Shown here one piece after another: positions 45,571 through 57,714 of a stretch of DNA of 64,000 bases. This DNA comes from Callorhinus ursinus. Taxonomy: Eukaryota; Chordata; Mammalia; Carnivora; Otariidae. The stretch spans positions 45,945,113 through 46,009,112 of the forward strand of contig NW_020312817.1 in assembly GCF_003265705.1 (NCBI RefSeq). The letters run 5' to 3'. The notes under the pieces are model-generated. The model did not search any database. It was not told the origin of the DNA and was given only the letters and a program-made list of their open reading frames with translations. Within the stretch, counting starts at the first letter, position 1, and the number at the start of each line of letters is the position of its first letter. The position numbers and the translations under genes were made by a program.

Positions 45571-46100
45571 GTAAATCACACTCTATACACTGTGATTGGA
45601 TTTTTATTTTCAATGGTTAATTATATATATTTTTGTGGAAACATCTAAGCAGTGATCATGGAAATTCACACTTCTCCAGATAACAAAGAAATTGGAAAAT
45701 TCCAACTCCTAAATAATCTTCTTTCTGCTTTCAAGTGTTCTCCAGGTAAAAGAGTGAACCATATTCCCCAAGTAGTTGACCCAGGAGCTCTGGATGTGGG
45801 AGTAAGAGGAGGAGAGGAATACTCTGAGATTTAGATAACTGGGTAAGCTATGCTTGGATGCAGGGTATTTTCAAAGTCCCATCTTGCTGCAGATGCCATG
45901 TTGAGTAAAGTTGAAGACATTGCTGTGATTGGCTTCCAGGGGAAGCTATCATATTTTTCAGTATTTGGGTTCTTGTGAAATTGGACTTCTATCACTAAGG
46001 TAAGAAGAAATGTTTTGTATAGTAATGAAGTTCCTACTGTACCACTTACTCTTTTAGTAGTCCCATTCCAATACATAGGGCAAATGGACTTATATTCTAT
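45571..46100. other. Unassigned DNA
   Basis: No gene or repeat recognised. The minus-strand frame 45831-46151 (106 codons) partly overlaps the following hAT element and has no domain. Confidence 0.4.
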
Positions 46101-46332
46101 CAGGAGTTGGCAAACTTTTTCTGCAAAAAAACAAATAGTAACAATTTTCAACTTTGTGGGTCACATATCCCAGGCTATATTACAACACTTGACTCAGTTG
46201 TGGTAGTCCAAAAGTAGCCACAGACTAATATACAAATAAATAGGGATGTCTGCGTTCCAATAACAGTTTATTTGCAAAAACAGTTGAGAGGCAATTTTGG
46301 CCTGCCCACAGGCCATAGTTTGCCAACTCATG
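46101..46332. mobile_element. hAT MITE with terminal inverted repeats
   Basis: Left end caggagttggcaaacttttt and right end ccatagtttgccaactcatg are inverted repeats. The interior includes acaaataaatagggatgtct, gcgttccaataacagtttat and ttggcctgcccacaggccat. This is a common non-autonomous mammalian hAT family (consensus start caggggtcggcaaac). About 232 bp. Confidence 0.8.
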
Positions 46333-46863
46333 GTTTAGAAATATCGCAGAAGATATCAGCTTTTTCTTGATGCCTTTGTCTAGGACTCAATGTTCTAAAA
46401 GCAGGCCTGCAATATCTATAAACTAAAATTATCTCAAACCTAAATCTTGAACAAAACCCAAAAACATATTTTTTAAAATGTGTAAATAGCAAAACAAAAT
46501 AAGAATTTCTATCTTAACAGATAGGTATGAAATAGAAAGAATCACTCTGAGAAAGCAAAGCAAATGTTATCCAGTTAAATAATGTCATTGCAAGATAAAA
46601 ACAAAAATATATTTTTCTATTCTAAACAAAATTGATTAGAAGAATCCCACAAGTAAATGTCATGTCAAATTTCTTGATTTACATAAAATGGAGCAGAAAA
46701 AAAATCTGCAATCTTATAGGAGTAAACAAAATTAAGTTAATGTTGGAATTTTCCTACAGCATTATGTCATAAAATAATGAAAAAAAATTTGCAGTGTTTT
46801 AAGAAAACAAGTGCCTGAATAGATTTTTAAAAATAAGGCCAGTTTATAATTTTTGTAAAGACT
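46333..46863. other. Unassigned A-rich DNA
   Basis: No gene or repeat recognised. Confidence 0.4.
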
Positions 46864-46880
46864 AAAGAACAGGAATTTCT

Positions 46881-47053
46881 GGGGGCACCTGGGTGGCTCA
46901 GTCGTTAAGTGTCTGCCTTCGGCTCAGGTCATGGTCCCACGGTCCTGGGATGGAACCCCGCATTGGGCTCCCTGCTCAGTGGGGAGCCTGCTTCTCCCTC
47001 TCCCACTCCCCCTGCTTGTGTTCCTGTTCTCGCTCTCTGTCAAAAAAAAAAAA
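46881..47053 (+). mobile_element. CAN-SINE with pure poly(A) tail
   Basis: Head gggggcacctgggtggctca, ccttcggctcaggtcatggt, gtcctgggatggaaccccgc, CT-rich middle, and tail (A)15 without the usual (aaat)n. Exact 17-bp duplication aaagaacaggaatttct at 46864-46880 and 47054-47070, pointing to a recent insertion. Confidence 0.97.
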
Positions 47054-47070
47054 AAAGAACAGGAATTTCT

Positions 47071-48129
47071 GAACTACTAAGCATTCAAAGTATCTTTAAG
47101 TAATTCTTGATATCAGCAAAATGAATGATTTTATAAATAAGATATGGTATAAAAGAAGGTGTAATAAGTAGTAAAATCAGAAACATTACCTAAATCATTT
47201 ATGTTAATATAGTTATGAAAATAATACACAAAGCAAGGTTTTTTAAAGAGAGAAGAATGTATAATGTCATTAACAACCATGTGGATTAAAAAATTTACAT
47301 CATTAAAAATATTGGAAATGGACATAAAAAAGGATAAATAAGCCGCAAAATAGATTTCCCTAAAGAATAATACAATGCAATAATCATCATATAATTTTAT
47401 AGTACTGAAATTTTTGATAAAAAAACATGAATTTCAACTATCTTTACTTTAGGTTCACCATAGAATAAAGATAAAATTTATAGTTCCCAAATCACTTGAA
47501 AAAGTGCATTTGTCCAAATTATACAGTAAAAACACCCTCCCAAATTATTTGTCAAAGTAGAAATAAAATCTGCATATAGAGAATAAAATAATGTAAGACA
47601 ATATATCTAAAATTATGAGATGAGGTACAACCAAAATAATAGGCACAAGGTAATTTACAAAAAATAAGATTCTTAATATTCATCCCAAGAGCATGGTAAA
47701 ACAAGGTATTAAATGATCCAAGATGAAAAAAATTAATAAAAATTGATAAATTCGTTATTCAAAAAATGTAGAAAAGTAAATATGAGATCTGGTTTTCTTA
47801 TTCATAAAGGAATTATAGAGATTTCTTAAAAGACTAAGCAAGAAAAATGACATAACAGTAAATCTTAAAACCCAACATATGGGACTTTGTATCCTCTTCG
47901 TGTGTCCTATTCTTATATTAGCTGCAAAGATGCTTCCTCTCCCCTCTTCCCCTTTCTATATGATGTGAAAGATTAAAGTAGATTTCTCTGAAAAATTGAA
48001 ATGAAATGCCCCTAGCGTATAAAATATCCTTGCAATAGATCACCCACAATAGAAAGAGACTAATTCATTATGTGTCTTCTCAATTGTTAAGCTCATAATG
48101 TAAATTTATTACATGATTAACTGGATTTC
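47071..48129. other. Unassigned AT-rich DNA
   Basis: No gene seen. Some sections (47.7-47.8 kb) have L1-like composition, but nothing diagnostic. Confidence 0.4.
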
Positions 48130-48420
48130 ATCTTCATATGTTTGCCCAATTTTCTCTTGCGTTATTTATCTTCCTTTTTTTGCTGAATTGTAGGGGTAAA
48201 ATATATTTAAGATACTGATTTTTGCCTATTTTATTTATAGCAAATGTCTTTCCCAGGTTGATATTTCTCCATTTCTATTTTTTATGACCAGAAGTTCTTA
48301 TTTAAGAAAAAATATATATGTAAATATGTATATATACAATACCAGTCTTTTCCTTAATGATTTTTGCTTTTGGTGATGTTAATAAGTCCTTCTTTACTCA
48401 AAGGAAAAAGTATTCATTTA
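48130..48420 (-). mobile_element. Old L1 fragment
   Basis: catatgtttgcccaattttc, tttgctgaattgtaggggta, aaatgtctttcccaggttga and gatgttaataagtccttctt resemble the antisense L1 segment that normally reads tttgccca...ttgtaggagttc. Diverged. Confidence 0.5.
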
Positions 48421-48579
48421 GGTTGACTTTTAAAATATTCAAAGTTTTGATTTTCACATTTAAATACTTATTTCATCAAAAACTGGCAAAAATATTTTAC
48501 AACAAAGTACACTATTGTGAAACATCAGAATAACAATTGAAAAGAAAGCTTAAACATGTTCACAGAAAACTTTAAAAAA

Positions 48580-48980
48580 CCCGAACACTTTACATAAAGG
48601 AAAGTGACTCAAAATAGCACCAGACTCCTAAACATCAACTCAGGATTCAAAAAGACTGTGGAGCAATGCTTCAAAATTACTAGGGAAAATAATTTTCAAT
48701 CAAGTTTTTTTTTCTTTCTCATTTTTTCCCTCAACTATCAAATATTAGATGAGAATAAAGGAATTTTCAGACATGCAAGAAATAAAAAACTGTACCTACC
48801 ACATACTCTTTCTCAGAATACTGCTGGAAGATGTGCTTTAGCAGGATGAAAGATTAAATCAAGACAAAAGAAGATATGGGATCCAGGGAACATATTATGA
48901 AGCACAAAGTACTGAGAAAGTCCCAGGATGATCATCATCCTCCAGTCCTTGAGAGCAACCAGTCCAGACTAGAGGTGAAT
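48580..48980 (+). mobile_element. Old L1/HAL1-like fragment
   Basis: ggaattttcagacatgcaag, ctcagaatactgctggaaga, tgtgctttagcaggatgaaa, gatatgggatccagggaaca and agtcccaggatgatcatcat match in order an old L1 (L1ME/HAL1-like) segment as I remember it. The frame at 48604-48849 is chance. Confidence 0.5.
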
Positions 48981-49274
48981 GGAAGGCAGTGAGAGGATGA
49001 CTTACATCAAAATTCAAAAAAATAAATTGTATATTATCTGGCTAACATTTAGAAAAAATATCTCCTACATTTTGTTAGATTGGTTGAACTCTTTACATGT
49101 AATTAAAAGTAGATACCATAGAAAGCTAAGCAAATTTCAGTATAAAAAGTAGAAATAAACTTCAAAAATAATTTTTCAACTGTACAAAACACCATAATCA
49201 TTGTCTACCACTCTGTACAGAAGTGTATATTACTTAATGGAAAAGTATTTGCGTTTAAGTAAAAATTTTTGTAT

Positions 49275-49835
49275 TTAGAGATTTGAAGCAACCTACACAA
49301 TGGGAGAAAATATTTGCAAATCATATATCTGATAAAAGATTAATATCTGGATTATAAAAGGAACTCATATAATTCAAAAAATTTTGTTAAAAAACATGAA
49401 TGGTCCTTGGGGCATTATGTGAAGTGAAATAAGTCAAATGGAGAAAGACAAATAATAATAAAAAAGCTAACTCACAGATACAGAGAACAGAATGGTAGTT
49501 GCAAGAGGTAGAGGGGGTTGGAGGATGGGCAAAATGGGTGAAGGAAGTCAAAAGGTACAAGCTTCCAGTTATAAGATAAATAAATCCTTAGAATGTATGG
49601 TATGATGACTATAGTTAGCAATACCGTATCATATATTTGAAAGTTGCTAAGAGAGTAGACTTTTTAAAGTTCTAGTCACAAGAAAGAAAAATGTGTAACT
49701 ATGTGTGGTGATGGATGTTAACCAAACTATTGTGGTGATCATTTTGTAATATACATACATATCAAATTGTTATGTTGTACGCCTAAAACTCACACAATGT
49801 TGTATGTCAATTATATCCCAATTAAAAAAAAAAGA
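49275..49835 (+). mobile_element. L1 3' end with tail, internally deleted
   Basis: acacaatgggagaaaatatt to ataattcaaa (ORF2 end), a deletion near 49.39 kb, then ggcattatgtgaagtgaaat, gatacagagaacagaatggt, tatttgaaagttgctaagag, atgtgtggtgatggatgtta, cattttgtaatatacataca and a final aattatatcccaatt followed by poly(A) at 49822. A sense copy of the 3'UTR seen antisense at 11.3-11.6 kb. Confidence 0.85.
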
Positions 49836-50309
49836 AAAGAAACAGCTCAATAAGCAAATGTAATGCCCACTCTGCTCAACAAACAGCAGTGGTCTTAGGC
49901 TCCATTAGACAATCAAATTCACCATACATAATTAGGTTTATTAGCTATAAGAAAGGATTTAGGGTGGGCAAAACACAGCATACAGGAAAATGGCATGGAA
50001 GAAGATTCTCTTCTTAGGGACATATGTCAACTATGCCAAAGCTCATCCATCTTTGGGAGGCATATGGTCATGAGAGACATGGCAGAATATGAGAGGACTA
50101 CATGTCTGAGAAACCAGGGATTGTTGCGGCCCATTCATATTTTTCTTTCTTTTGGCTGAATTATTGAATCAAGACTGGCTTTGCAGCTTAAGCCAACCAT
50201 AAGGATGATGTATTACCTAAAATTGAAGAGAAAAGCCTTAGATATGATGAGTTTTGCATCTAGAATTAGGAGATTTATCCCAGGTAAATACAGTGTTCCA
50301 TTTCAATTT
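49836..50309. other. Unassigned DNA
   Basis: No gene or repeat recognised. Confidence 0.4.
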
Positions 50310-51815
50310 TTAAACAGCTTTATTTAGATATGATTGACATATAACAAGGTACATTTTAAAGAAAAATTTAATGTTGTGACATATGTATACACCAGTGAAA
50401 TCATAACCACAATCAAGATAATGAACATATCCATCACTCCTAGAAGATCCTTTTTTGGAGTTCCCAGTCAACCACTGATATGTTTTCTGTCACTATAGAT
50501 CAGTTGGTATATTCTAGAATTTTATATACATGGAGACATACTTAATGCATTTTTTTTGGTCTGGTTTCTTTCATTCACCATAAATATTCTGAGGTTTATC
50601 TATATCAGTAGTTCATTTTTTTATTGCTGAGTAACAGTCTATTGTATGAATATATCATCATTAGTTTGTCCATTCACTTGTTAATGGACTGTTTGGTTTC
50701 CAGATTTGGGCTATTTAAATAGAGCTGCTATGAACATTTGTATGTAAGTCTTTGTATAGAAATTTGTTTTCACTTATTTGATAAGATACGTAGGTGCGAG
50801 ACAGCTGCATCATATGGTAGAAGAATAGTTAGATTTTAGAAAGCAGCATATGGGAATTCTAATTGCTCTACATTTCTGCCAACACTTGGTGTGATTAGTC
50901 TTTTTAATTTTAGACATTTCAATAGCTATGTCATGAAATCTAAATGAGGTTTTAATTAGGACTTCCCCAAAGAAAAATGAATTTCAATATTTTTTCATGT
51001 ATTTATTTGCCAGCTTCTTTGATAAAAGATCTGTTCAATTTTTGTCTATTTTTAAATGATTTTGTTTATTTTTTAATTTTCTTATTATTGTGATCTGAAA
51101 GTTATTTTTATATTCTGGGTACAAATATTTTTATCAGATATATGATTTGCAAATATTTTCTCCCAGACTGTGGCTTGTTTGTCATTCTACTAACAGTGTC
51201 ATTTGAAGAACAGAATTCTTATTTTGATGAAGTCCAGTTTAACCATTTGTTCCTTCATGGATAGAGCTTTTGGTATTGTAGCTAGGATATATCTGCCTAA
51301 CTCGAGTTTACAAAGATTTTTTCCTATAATTTCTTCAACAGGCTTATAGTTTTGGGTTTTATATTTGTACCTTTGATCCATTTTAAATTAATTTTTGCAT
51401 ATGGTATGAGGTATGAATTAAAGTTCATTTTTTTCTGCCTAGAATATCTCATTGTTTTAGCACCATTTATTGAAAAGTTGGTCCATTATCTACTGAATTT
51501 CCTTTGAATCTTCATTTAAAATTGATTAAGCACATATATTTATCTACTTTTATTCTGCCAATCTATTTGTATAACTAGTATTTAATACCACATTATCTTG
51601 TTTAATAAGCTTTTTAATTAATCTTTCAAATTTGCTTTTTTCTTAAAGTTGTTCTGGCTAAGTCTACATTTTTTTAAAAATTTCAATATGAATGTTAGAA
51701 TCAGTTTATCAATTTCTACAAAATAAAGATATCTTTTGCATGAAACCTGTAGGTGAAATTGGGGACACATAACATCTTAACAATATTGATTATTATACCA
51801 GTGAAGTTTTGCCTA
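50310..51815 (-). mobile_element. Old L1 3'UTR and ORF2 end, antisense
   Basis: 3'UTR: agctttatttagatatgatt, gaacatatccatcactccta. ORF2 end: atttgggctatttaaataga, gagctgctatgaacatttgt, agatatatgatttgcaaata, ctcattgttttagcaccatt, agaatcagtttatcaatttc and acatcttaacaatattgatt. About 1.5 kb, decayed, no coding frame left. Confidence 0.82.
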
Positions 51816-52883
51816 CCTTTATAATTTACATTACAAATCAGAGTATTTTACTGAGTGACTCTAAAGAATAATGCACTCCTATTTTGCAATGTTAAATGTA
51901 ACTATTTTGGTAAGACATTTATCTCTGTGGCCTATTTATGCTAATTAATTTTTTGGAATTTATGATAAAATGTACAAAACATATATATTAAAGAAATTTT
52001 ATGTATTTCATTTTGCTTCAAGATAACATGCTAAATAAAAATTAGAGTGTTTTCATGTCACTTGTATTTGAAACTTGAGGCTATCCCTTAATGTCTCAGC
52101 ATAATTCCCAGTGGCTCAATTCTAAAGATATATCCATTAATATTCTTAAATGGATCTTTTTCAAGCTTGGCAGCAGGGCTCAAATGCATTTTGTTGTAGT
52201 AATGAAATATTTTGCATAAGTGGAAAAATCACTGTTATTGCTTGAGATTTTACACCAATTGCAAACATTTTGAAAGTATTGACAATTTGTATCATGTAAA
52301 GTAATCATGCTCTATGAAGCTGTGACCTATTAAAAAGTTTTCCTGGATGATACTTTTTCAAAACTCTTTTCAGTGGTGTCTGAGGTTTTGATATCTATGA
52401 TGCTTAAGGGAGGTTATTATTCTAAAAATAAATGATCAGTTAAAATATTTACTTTGGGAAAGTTGCATTTGAGATAACTAAGTAAAAATTTCTGGCCCAG
52501 GGACAATCTCAGCAAATTCCTACTTTCTCTCACCTTTGTCAGCATCAGAAACTTAGAACTGTGGGGAATGGATCATTGAATGAGAGCAGAGAAGTGAATT
52601 CCAATTACTCTTGTAGGGAGGGTCCTGATATTGGGTATCATTTGAGTTTGTGTCACAATAGATTTTATTTAGCTCCTGATTGGAAACATTATATAAGTGG
52701 CCCAAATGCTGTTTAGACCCTGATGTATTTGACAGAGACCATAAAATTATTCAGCTTTAGTCTGCACCTCCCATCTTCTGAGCCTCACTTCTATTCTCAA
52801 TGGGCTATTCATCAAGGACTGCCTTATCCCAGTCTTCCTGACTCTGCACTTCTATTTATTTTCCCCAGTTATAAACTTAAGCC
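51816..52883. other. Unassigned DNA
   Basis: No gene or repeat confidently recognised. Confidence 0.4.
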
Positions 52884-53195
52884 TGTATTAGTCTGCTATA
52901 ACAAAATACCATAGACTAGGTAACTTGAAAACAGATATTTATTGGTTCTGGAAGCTGGGATGTCCAAGATCAAGGGGCCAGCTCATTTGATTTTGGTAAG
53001 GGCTCCCTTGTTGGCTTGTAGATGGCCACCTTCTCACTGTATCCTCACATGGTGGAAAGAGAGCAATCTCTCTTCTTATAAAGCTATTCCTATCATGAGG
53101 ACCCCACACTTACAACCTCATCTAACTCTAATTACCTCCTTAAAGTCCCATCTTCAAATACAAACATACTGGGGTTAAGGCTTCAACAATTCAGT
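52884..53195 (-). mobile_element. MaLR LTR (MLT1A/MST-like), antisense
   Basis: tgtattagtctgctataaca, aataccatagactaggtaac, ctggaagctgggatgtccaa, gatggccaccttctcactgt, tcctcacatggtggaaagag, taattacctccttaaagtcc and caaatacaaacatactgggg match a MaLR LTR in reverse. The far end is slightly truncated. The frame at 52942-53178 is within it. Confidence 0.85.
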
Positions 53196-53734
53196 CCCAA
53201 GCAAAATTGTTGGGATGTGATTGTAGTAGTGAATGAAGGCTGGATTTTTCTCGTCCCCTTATATATCTGACAGTGGCAGGCAGGCTGGCTCTTTGAGCTT
53301 CCTCTGTTTGTTCTAGACCTAACAGGCACCTGTTTTCTTGTACTTTAGGAGATATACTTGTTCTGTGGCCGAGCACACTGGTAAATGGTGTGCTATACAA
53401 TGTTATATGATAGTATATGGTGAGTGTCACTGAAGTGAATTTGAGACAATATCTAAATGTCCCAAATGCCATATCACAAATAATAAAACAAAAAAATACT
53501 AGAATTAGTAGCAGCAAATTATATATTAATCCAGTCTCTTTAAAACTACTTATTAACAGCTTATTAACACTGTTTGTCTGTCCACTTAATCTCTACCATT
53601 ATATTATGAGCAGAGGGTGGAAAGTGAATAAATTATAATCTTCACTTTCAAGAATTTAAAGTATTCCGTAAAATTAAGTATATTAAATTAGAGGGAACAG
53701 AATCTCATAAGAAAAGCATAATCATAGTAAAAAC
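53196..53734. other. Unassigned DNA
   Basis: No repeat recognised. The 108-codon minus-strand frame at 53191-53517 shows no domain. Confidence 0.4.
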
Positions 53735-53985
53735 AGCAAGAATTTATTTAGAGCCTAACATATGACAACTGTAAACAGAAATTTAAAAATTTCCTCTTTG
53801 AACCTCTCACATACCATATGATAGAGGCATTACTGTATCTACTTTATTTAATAACTATTAAAAAAAAAGAGGTTGAAGCACATAAGGAGGGTCACATACC
53901 AAAAAGGATGGAGCCAGGATTCAAGCATATGTATTGTCTACTAACTTCCACAGCTTTACTTCTTTGTTTACCACGTGTGCTATGG
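53735..53985 (-). repeat. MIR, near full length
   Basis: Antisense MIR order: aagaatttatttagagccta, cctctcacataccatatgat, agaggttgaagcacataagg, gagggtcacataccaaaaag, agccaggattcaagcatatg. Confidence 0.7.
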
Positions 53986-54439
53986 AATAGAAGAGATTAC
54001 AAATGTGAAATATTTACTGAAATACTGAATTTACAGAAACAAGTATGATTATAATTCACTCACAAGTTTCATAGATTCTTTGGTTATGCAGTTAACACTT
54101 TAAAATAATATGTAACCTTAATAGTAACACCTTAAAAATAAATGTATTATAAATGCATTGAATAGCCACTATTGATTAATTATGATATTTTATTCTTACC
54201 TTCAAGTATGATGGGTTATTTGCTATTTTTAGTTGCTTAAATATTTGAATACAGAATACAAGAGTTCACCTTTAGCAGGCAATTACAGAAAACCTAGATT
54301 GCATCTATAGCAATAGAGTAATGATTTTAGGTATTATAAAAGGACTATAAAATGAAGTTTTTGCAAGGAATTGAGAGTAACTCATTGGAGAGATAAGACT
54401 TTAAATCATAAAAACAGAATATAGAAAGAATTTAGAAGT

Positions 54440-54580
54440 TATCCAGTGCAACTTTAATTTTACAAATGGGAAAACTGAAGCTCAGATGTATTGATCATCC
54501 AAGATTAGAGTCAGTAGTGATTGAGTTTGGACATAACACAGGCCTGCTGATTTGTAGTGGAGTTTTCCTTCCATGACCCC
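54440..54580 (-). repeat. MIR
   Basis: aattttacaaatgggaaaac followed by tgaagctcagatgtattgat and cacaggcctgctgatttgta matches antisense MIR (ttttacagatgaggaaactgaggc). Confidence 0.7.
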
Positions 54581-57174
54581 ATTTGAAATAAAGATCAATA
54601 AAAATTATTATGATGTATAATAGCTTTACATATGTTAATGATCAGAGTCTTTCCATTCTAATTTGTACCATACCATTTTCATTGGTGGCTTTCTCTTCAC
54701 TATTATTTATGTATTCACAATAAAAAGCTACTAAAATGCCATGCTTTATTTAATGATTTATTCTTTATGGCTGTTACAGTTTTCACTTAAAAATCTTTTT
54801 TTGTGGTTCATGATAAGTTTTTTTTTTTTTAAGATTTTAAAGCCAGCCTGCATAATGTAGAATAAAACCTAATTTGGTTTCTTGAGTGGAAGGTATATTT
54901 GAATTAAAACACATTATTCCATCTTGCCACCTCAACTAAAGCAAGAATTTAGGGAAATGCTCATAAAGGACCCTTTCTGTGGAGACAGCTACATTGTTGC
55001 AGATTGAACCCCTTGCAAATATTTAGCCCTGTATTTTTCCACAATTACTTTTTTTAGCTTTAGCTTTTTTTGAGCTTTTTTCCCTAATAATACAAGTTAA
55101 ATTGCTCAACATGATTGTTAAAAGATTCTTACATTTCCCCAAATAATTCTTCATCACATATGTAAATTCCAGAAGCTGTGAAATGAATATAAATTAGAAC
55201 ATCTGAAGAGAATGAATTATGTAAAACAATTCATTAAATGTATTATACAAAATTGCTACTTTCTTTGGAGTTTAGAGGAAAGACGAGGGCATTTCCTAGG
55301 GCTCCCATCTATTACATGGTTAAATTTATATTCTTTTAGGGAGCTGGAGTCACTGTTTTCTGTTGCAAAGTCAGGTATGGGTTATCATAATTACTGGCAT
55401 CACAGATTTATTTTTAATTATTCATAAAAGTGATCTAAACAATGGAATCCCCAAATGAAAACACACAGTGCTGTTTTAGAAGCCATCTGTGACTGTTTGA
55501 AGCACCAGTGAGATGCCAATTTTGTCTTTCATGCCAACGCAGGAACATATCAAATTGATGGAATATATATTTTTCAACATATGATTTTTTTCCCAGCAGG
55601 GATATTTAAACATCGTATGTATATGATATAAAAATATCAATGCTGATGTGTTAATGGGAAGCAAACATAATGGAGACTTTGAAAGTAGGTTAATATGAAC
55701 TCATTTGATATAATTCAGCAATAATTATCCTCCACTCCAAGTTTGAAATTGGGGAAACATAGAAAAAGAATGGCTCAGAGTCTAAATAATCAACTGAAGG
55801 CAAGTTACTTCCCTATAGTAGATGTTTAAGGAATGTAGTATTAAGCACTCTTTAAATTTGTAGATTATTTGTTGATAGATTGACCATAAAAGGAATAAGC
55901 CTTTCATAGTTTCTCTCTGACTGATATTTATCCCATATCTTGGTATTTGATCTCAAAATATCTATTCATATTGAGTGAAGTGTGGGATGTGAGCTAAGTC
56001 GGCAAGGATACCCAGTGGGGACTTTTTTCTCTGTAGTGTTTTCCTTTGTTCCTTGAAATACTTGAATCAGATTTCCATCTTTTTTTTTTTTTACCTTTTT
56101 CTTCTTTATTTGTTTGGTCTGGATTTTATACTCTACTGACAATGAGACTTTTTTTATTATTATTAAACTTATAGCCACAGAGAAGTCAGCCTCATTCTAT
56201 TTGATATTGCTAGATTTGTCCTTAGGTTTTCCATTGTTATTGATTTTTGTGCAGAGAAAAGAGATCCAGAATGAGAGATCTCCATTTATTAGTGATTGTA
56301 ATGGAGCCCTACCATAGTCTCCTCTGTTGATCTCATACCACATAGAAACACCATATCACAGTTGGAGGCCAGGAGTCATTGTAATATTTTCTTTTTGGCC
56401 TTATTGAATCTAAGTCTAAAAGAAACTGCTTAAAGCCAATTCTGTATGTGGAATCATGATTTAGTTTTTAAAAACTACTCTGAGAGTTTATCCATATTAA
56501 TATATTCCTTTGTCTCTATTAGCCAGTATTTGGGAAGAGAATTTAAATGCTTGCCCTCATTTTTCCTAAAGTATAATTTATCTTGTTTTGATATCTCATC
56601 ATCAAACACAAACATCTATTATTGGTCTGTGCCATATTAATACAGTGACAGTCCCAGGAGCTACTGAGGTTTATGGGACTATTTTATCTTCCTATAAATT
56701 GTCCCAGAGCAGTGTGCTTTTCCTTGCTTCTAGGCTGTCACTTCTCAGTATTCTCTGTGTCTCCAGATACCAGTCAATCTTGGTCTCCTATTTTCATGAT
56801 TCTAATATGCTGAGGGATTAGAGAATAGTTATTAAATTTGTCTTCTCTTAAAGTGAGTTTCACAAAGACTCTTCCAGAATAAAGAGCATTTTTAACATGC
56901 AAAGTGTTATGTCTACCTCGGTTGGTTTTTAATAAGGCTTGGTTTTTCTTGGCTATTGTCACATGAAGTTTTGACCAAAGACTCACGCCTAGTTTGGGGA
57001 AGTATTATTCTATTGTTCTTAATTATGATAGGGTCTTTTACACATAAACATTTTCATCTGGTTTAATAAATAATCTCATAATTATTTATTATGCACTGTC
57101 ATCAGGCCACATTTTGCTAGATAATGGGGACACACAAAGTATATCATGTTTTGTGAGCAGCTCAACCATAAATG
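54581..57174. other. Repeat-poor unique-looking DNA
   Basis: About 2.6 kb with no transposon signature recognised apart from short T-runs. No gene-like frame. The stretch 54.9-55.7 kb is a candidate for conserved noncoding sequence. Confidence 0.4.
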
Positions 57175-57326
57175 CCCTCTCTTCTCTTCTACTGAGAAGG
57201 ACAATCTATCTTATTGAGTCCATGGGTTCAAATGCTAATCTCAACCACAAATGCTATCCAAGATATACTTGACACAATCTTTAATCTGGGCAGTCCAGTT
57301 GACACACAAAAATTAACCATCACAGA
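57175..57326. repeat. End fragment of an old LTR-like repeat
   Basis: catgggttcaaatgctaatc, ggcagtccagttgacacaca and aaattaaccatcaca match the terminal part of a common mammalian repeat whose other end reads gtattagtcagggttctcc. The family is not named here. Confidence 0.5.
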
Positions 57327-57714
57327 TACTTAACATTTAGGTAAATGCAATGGGATAAGCAATGCAAATGCAAACTGAGACACAGATAATAAGAAATGAT
57401 AACATGAGGAAGACAGGGTAATGTTTGTTTTTGGACTTAGTAGCTGACTAGAATTTCAATGATTTAAATAGAAAGGAGATATTCAGGAGGACAATTTAGA
57501 GCTCCTGGAAGGCAAATAATTCTGAGCAGTGTGGGGAGAATACTTGGATAAAATTGAGCACATAGACTGGGACCAATAGAATGCTGCTATATTTCAAAGT
57601 CTTTAAATAAGATAAATCTGTGCTTTAGAATGAGCATTAAGTAGAAATATATTAGTGAAAGTGAATTATATTAGTAAAGTAATATGGTAAAAAACAACCT
57701 ACTAAGACTAAATC

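Noticed and set aside
53191..53517. 108-codon minus-strand open frame
   Set aside because: No recognisable domain, and it borders an MLT1 LTR. Treated as chance.
54820..54840. SINE tail at a T-run followed by aagatttta
   Set aside because: The T-run plus aagatttta resembles an antisense SINE tail, but nothing of the SINE body follows.
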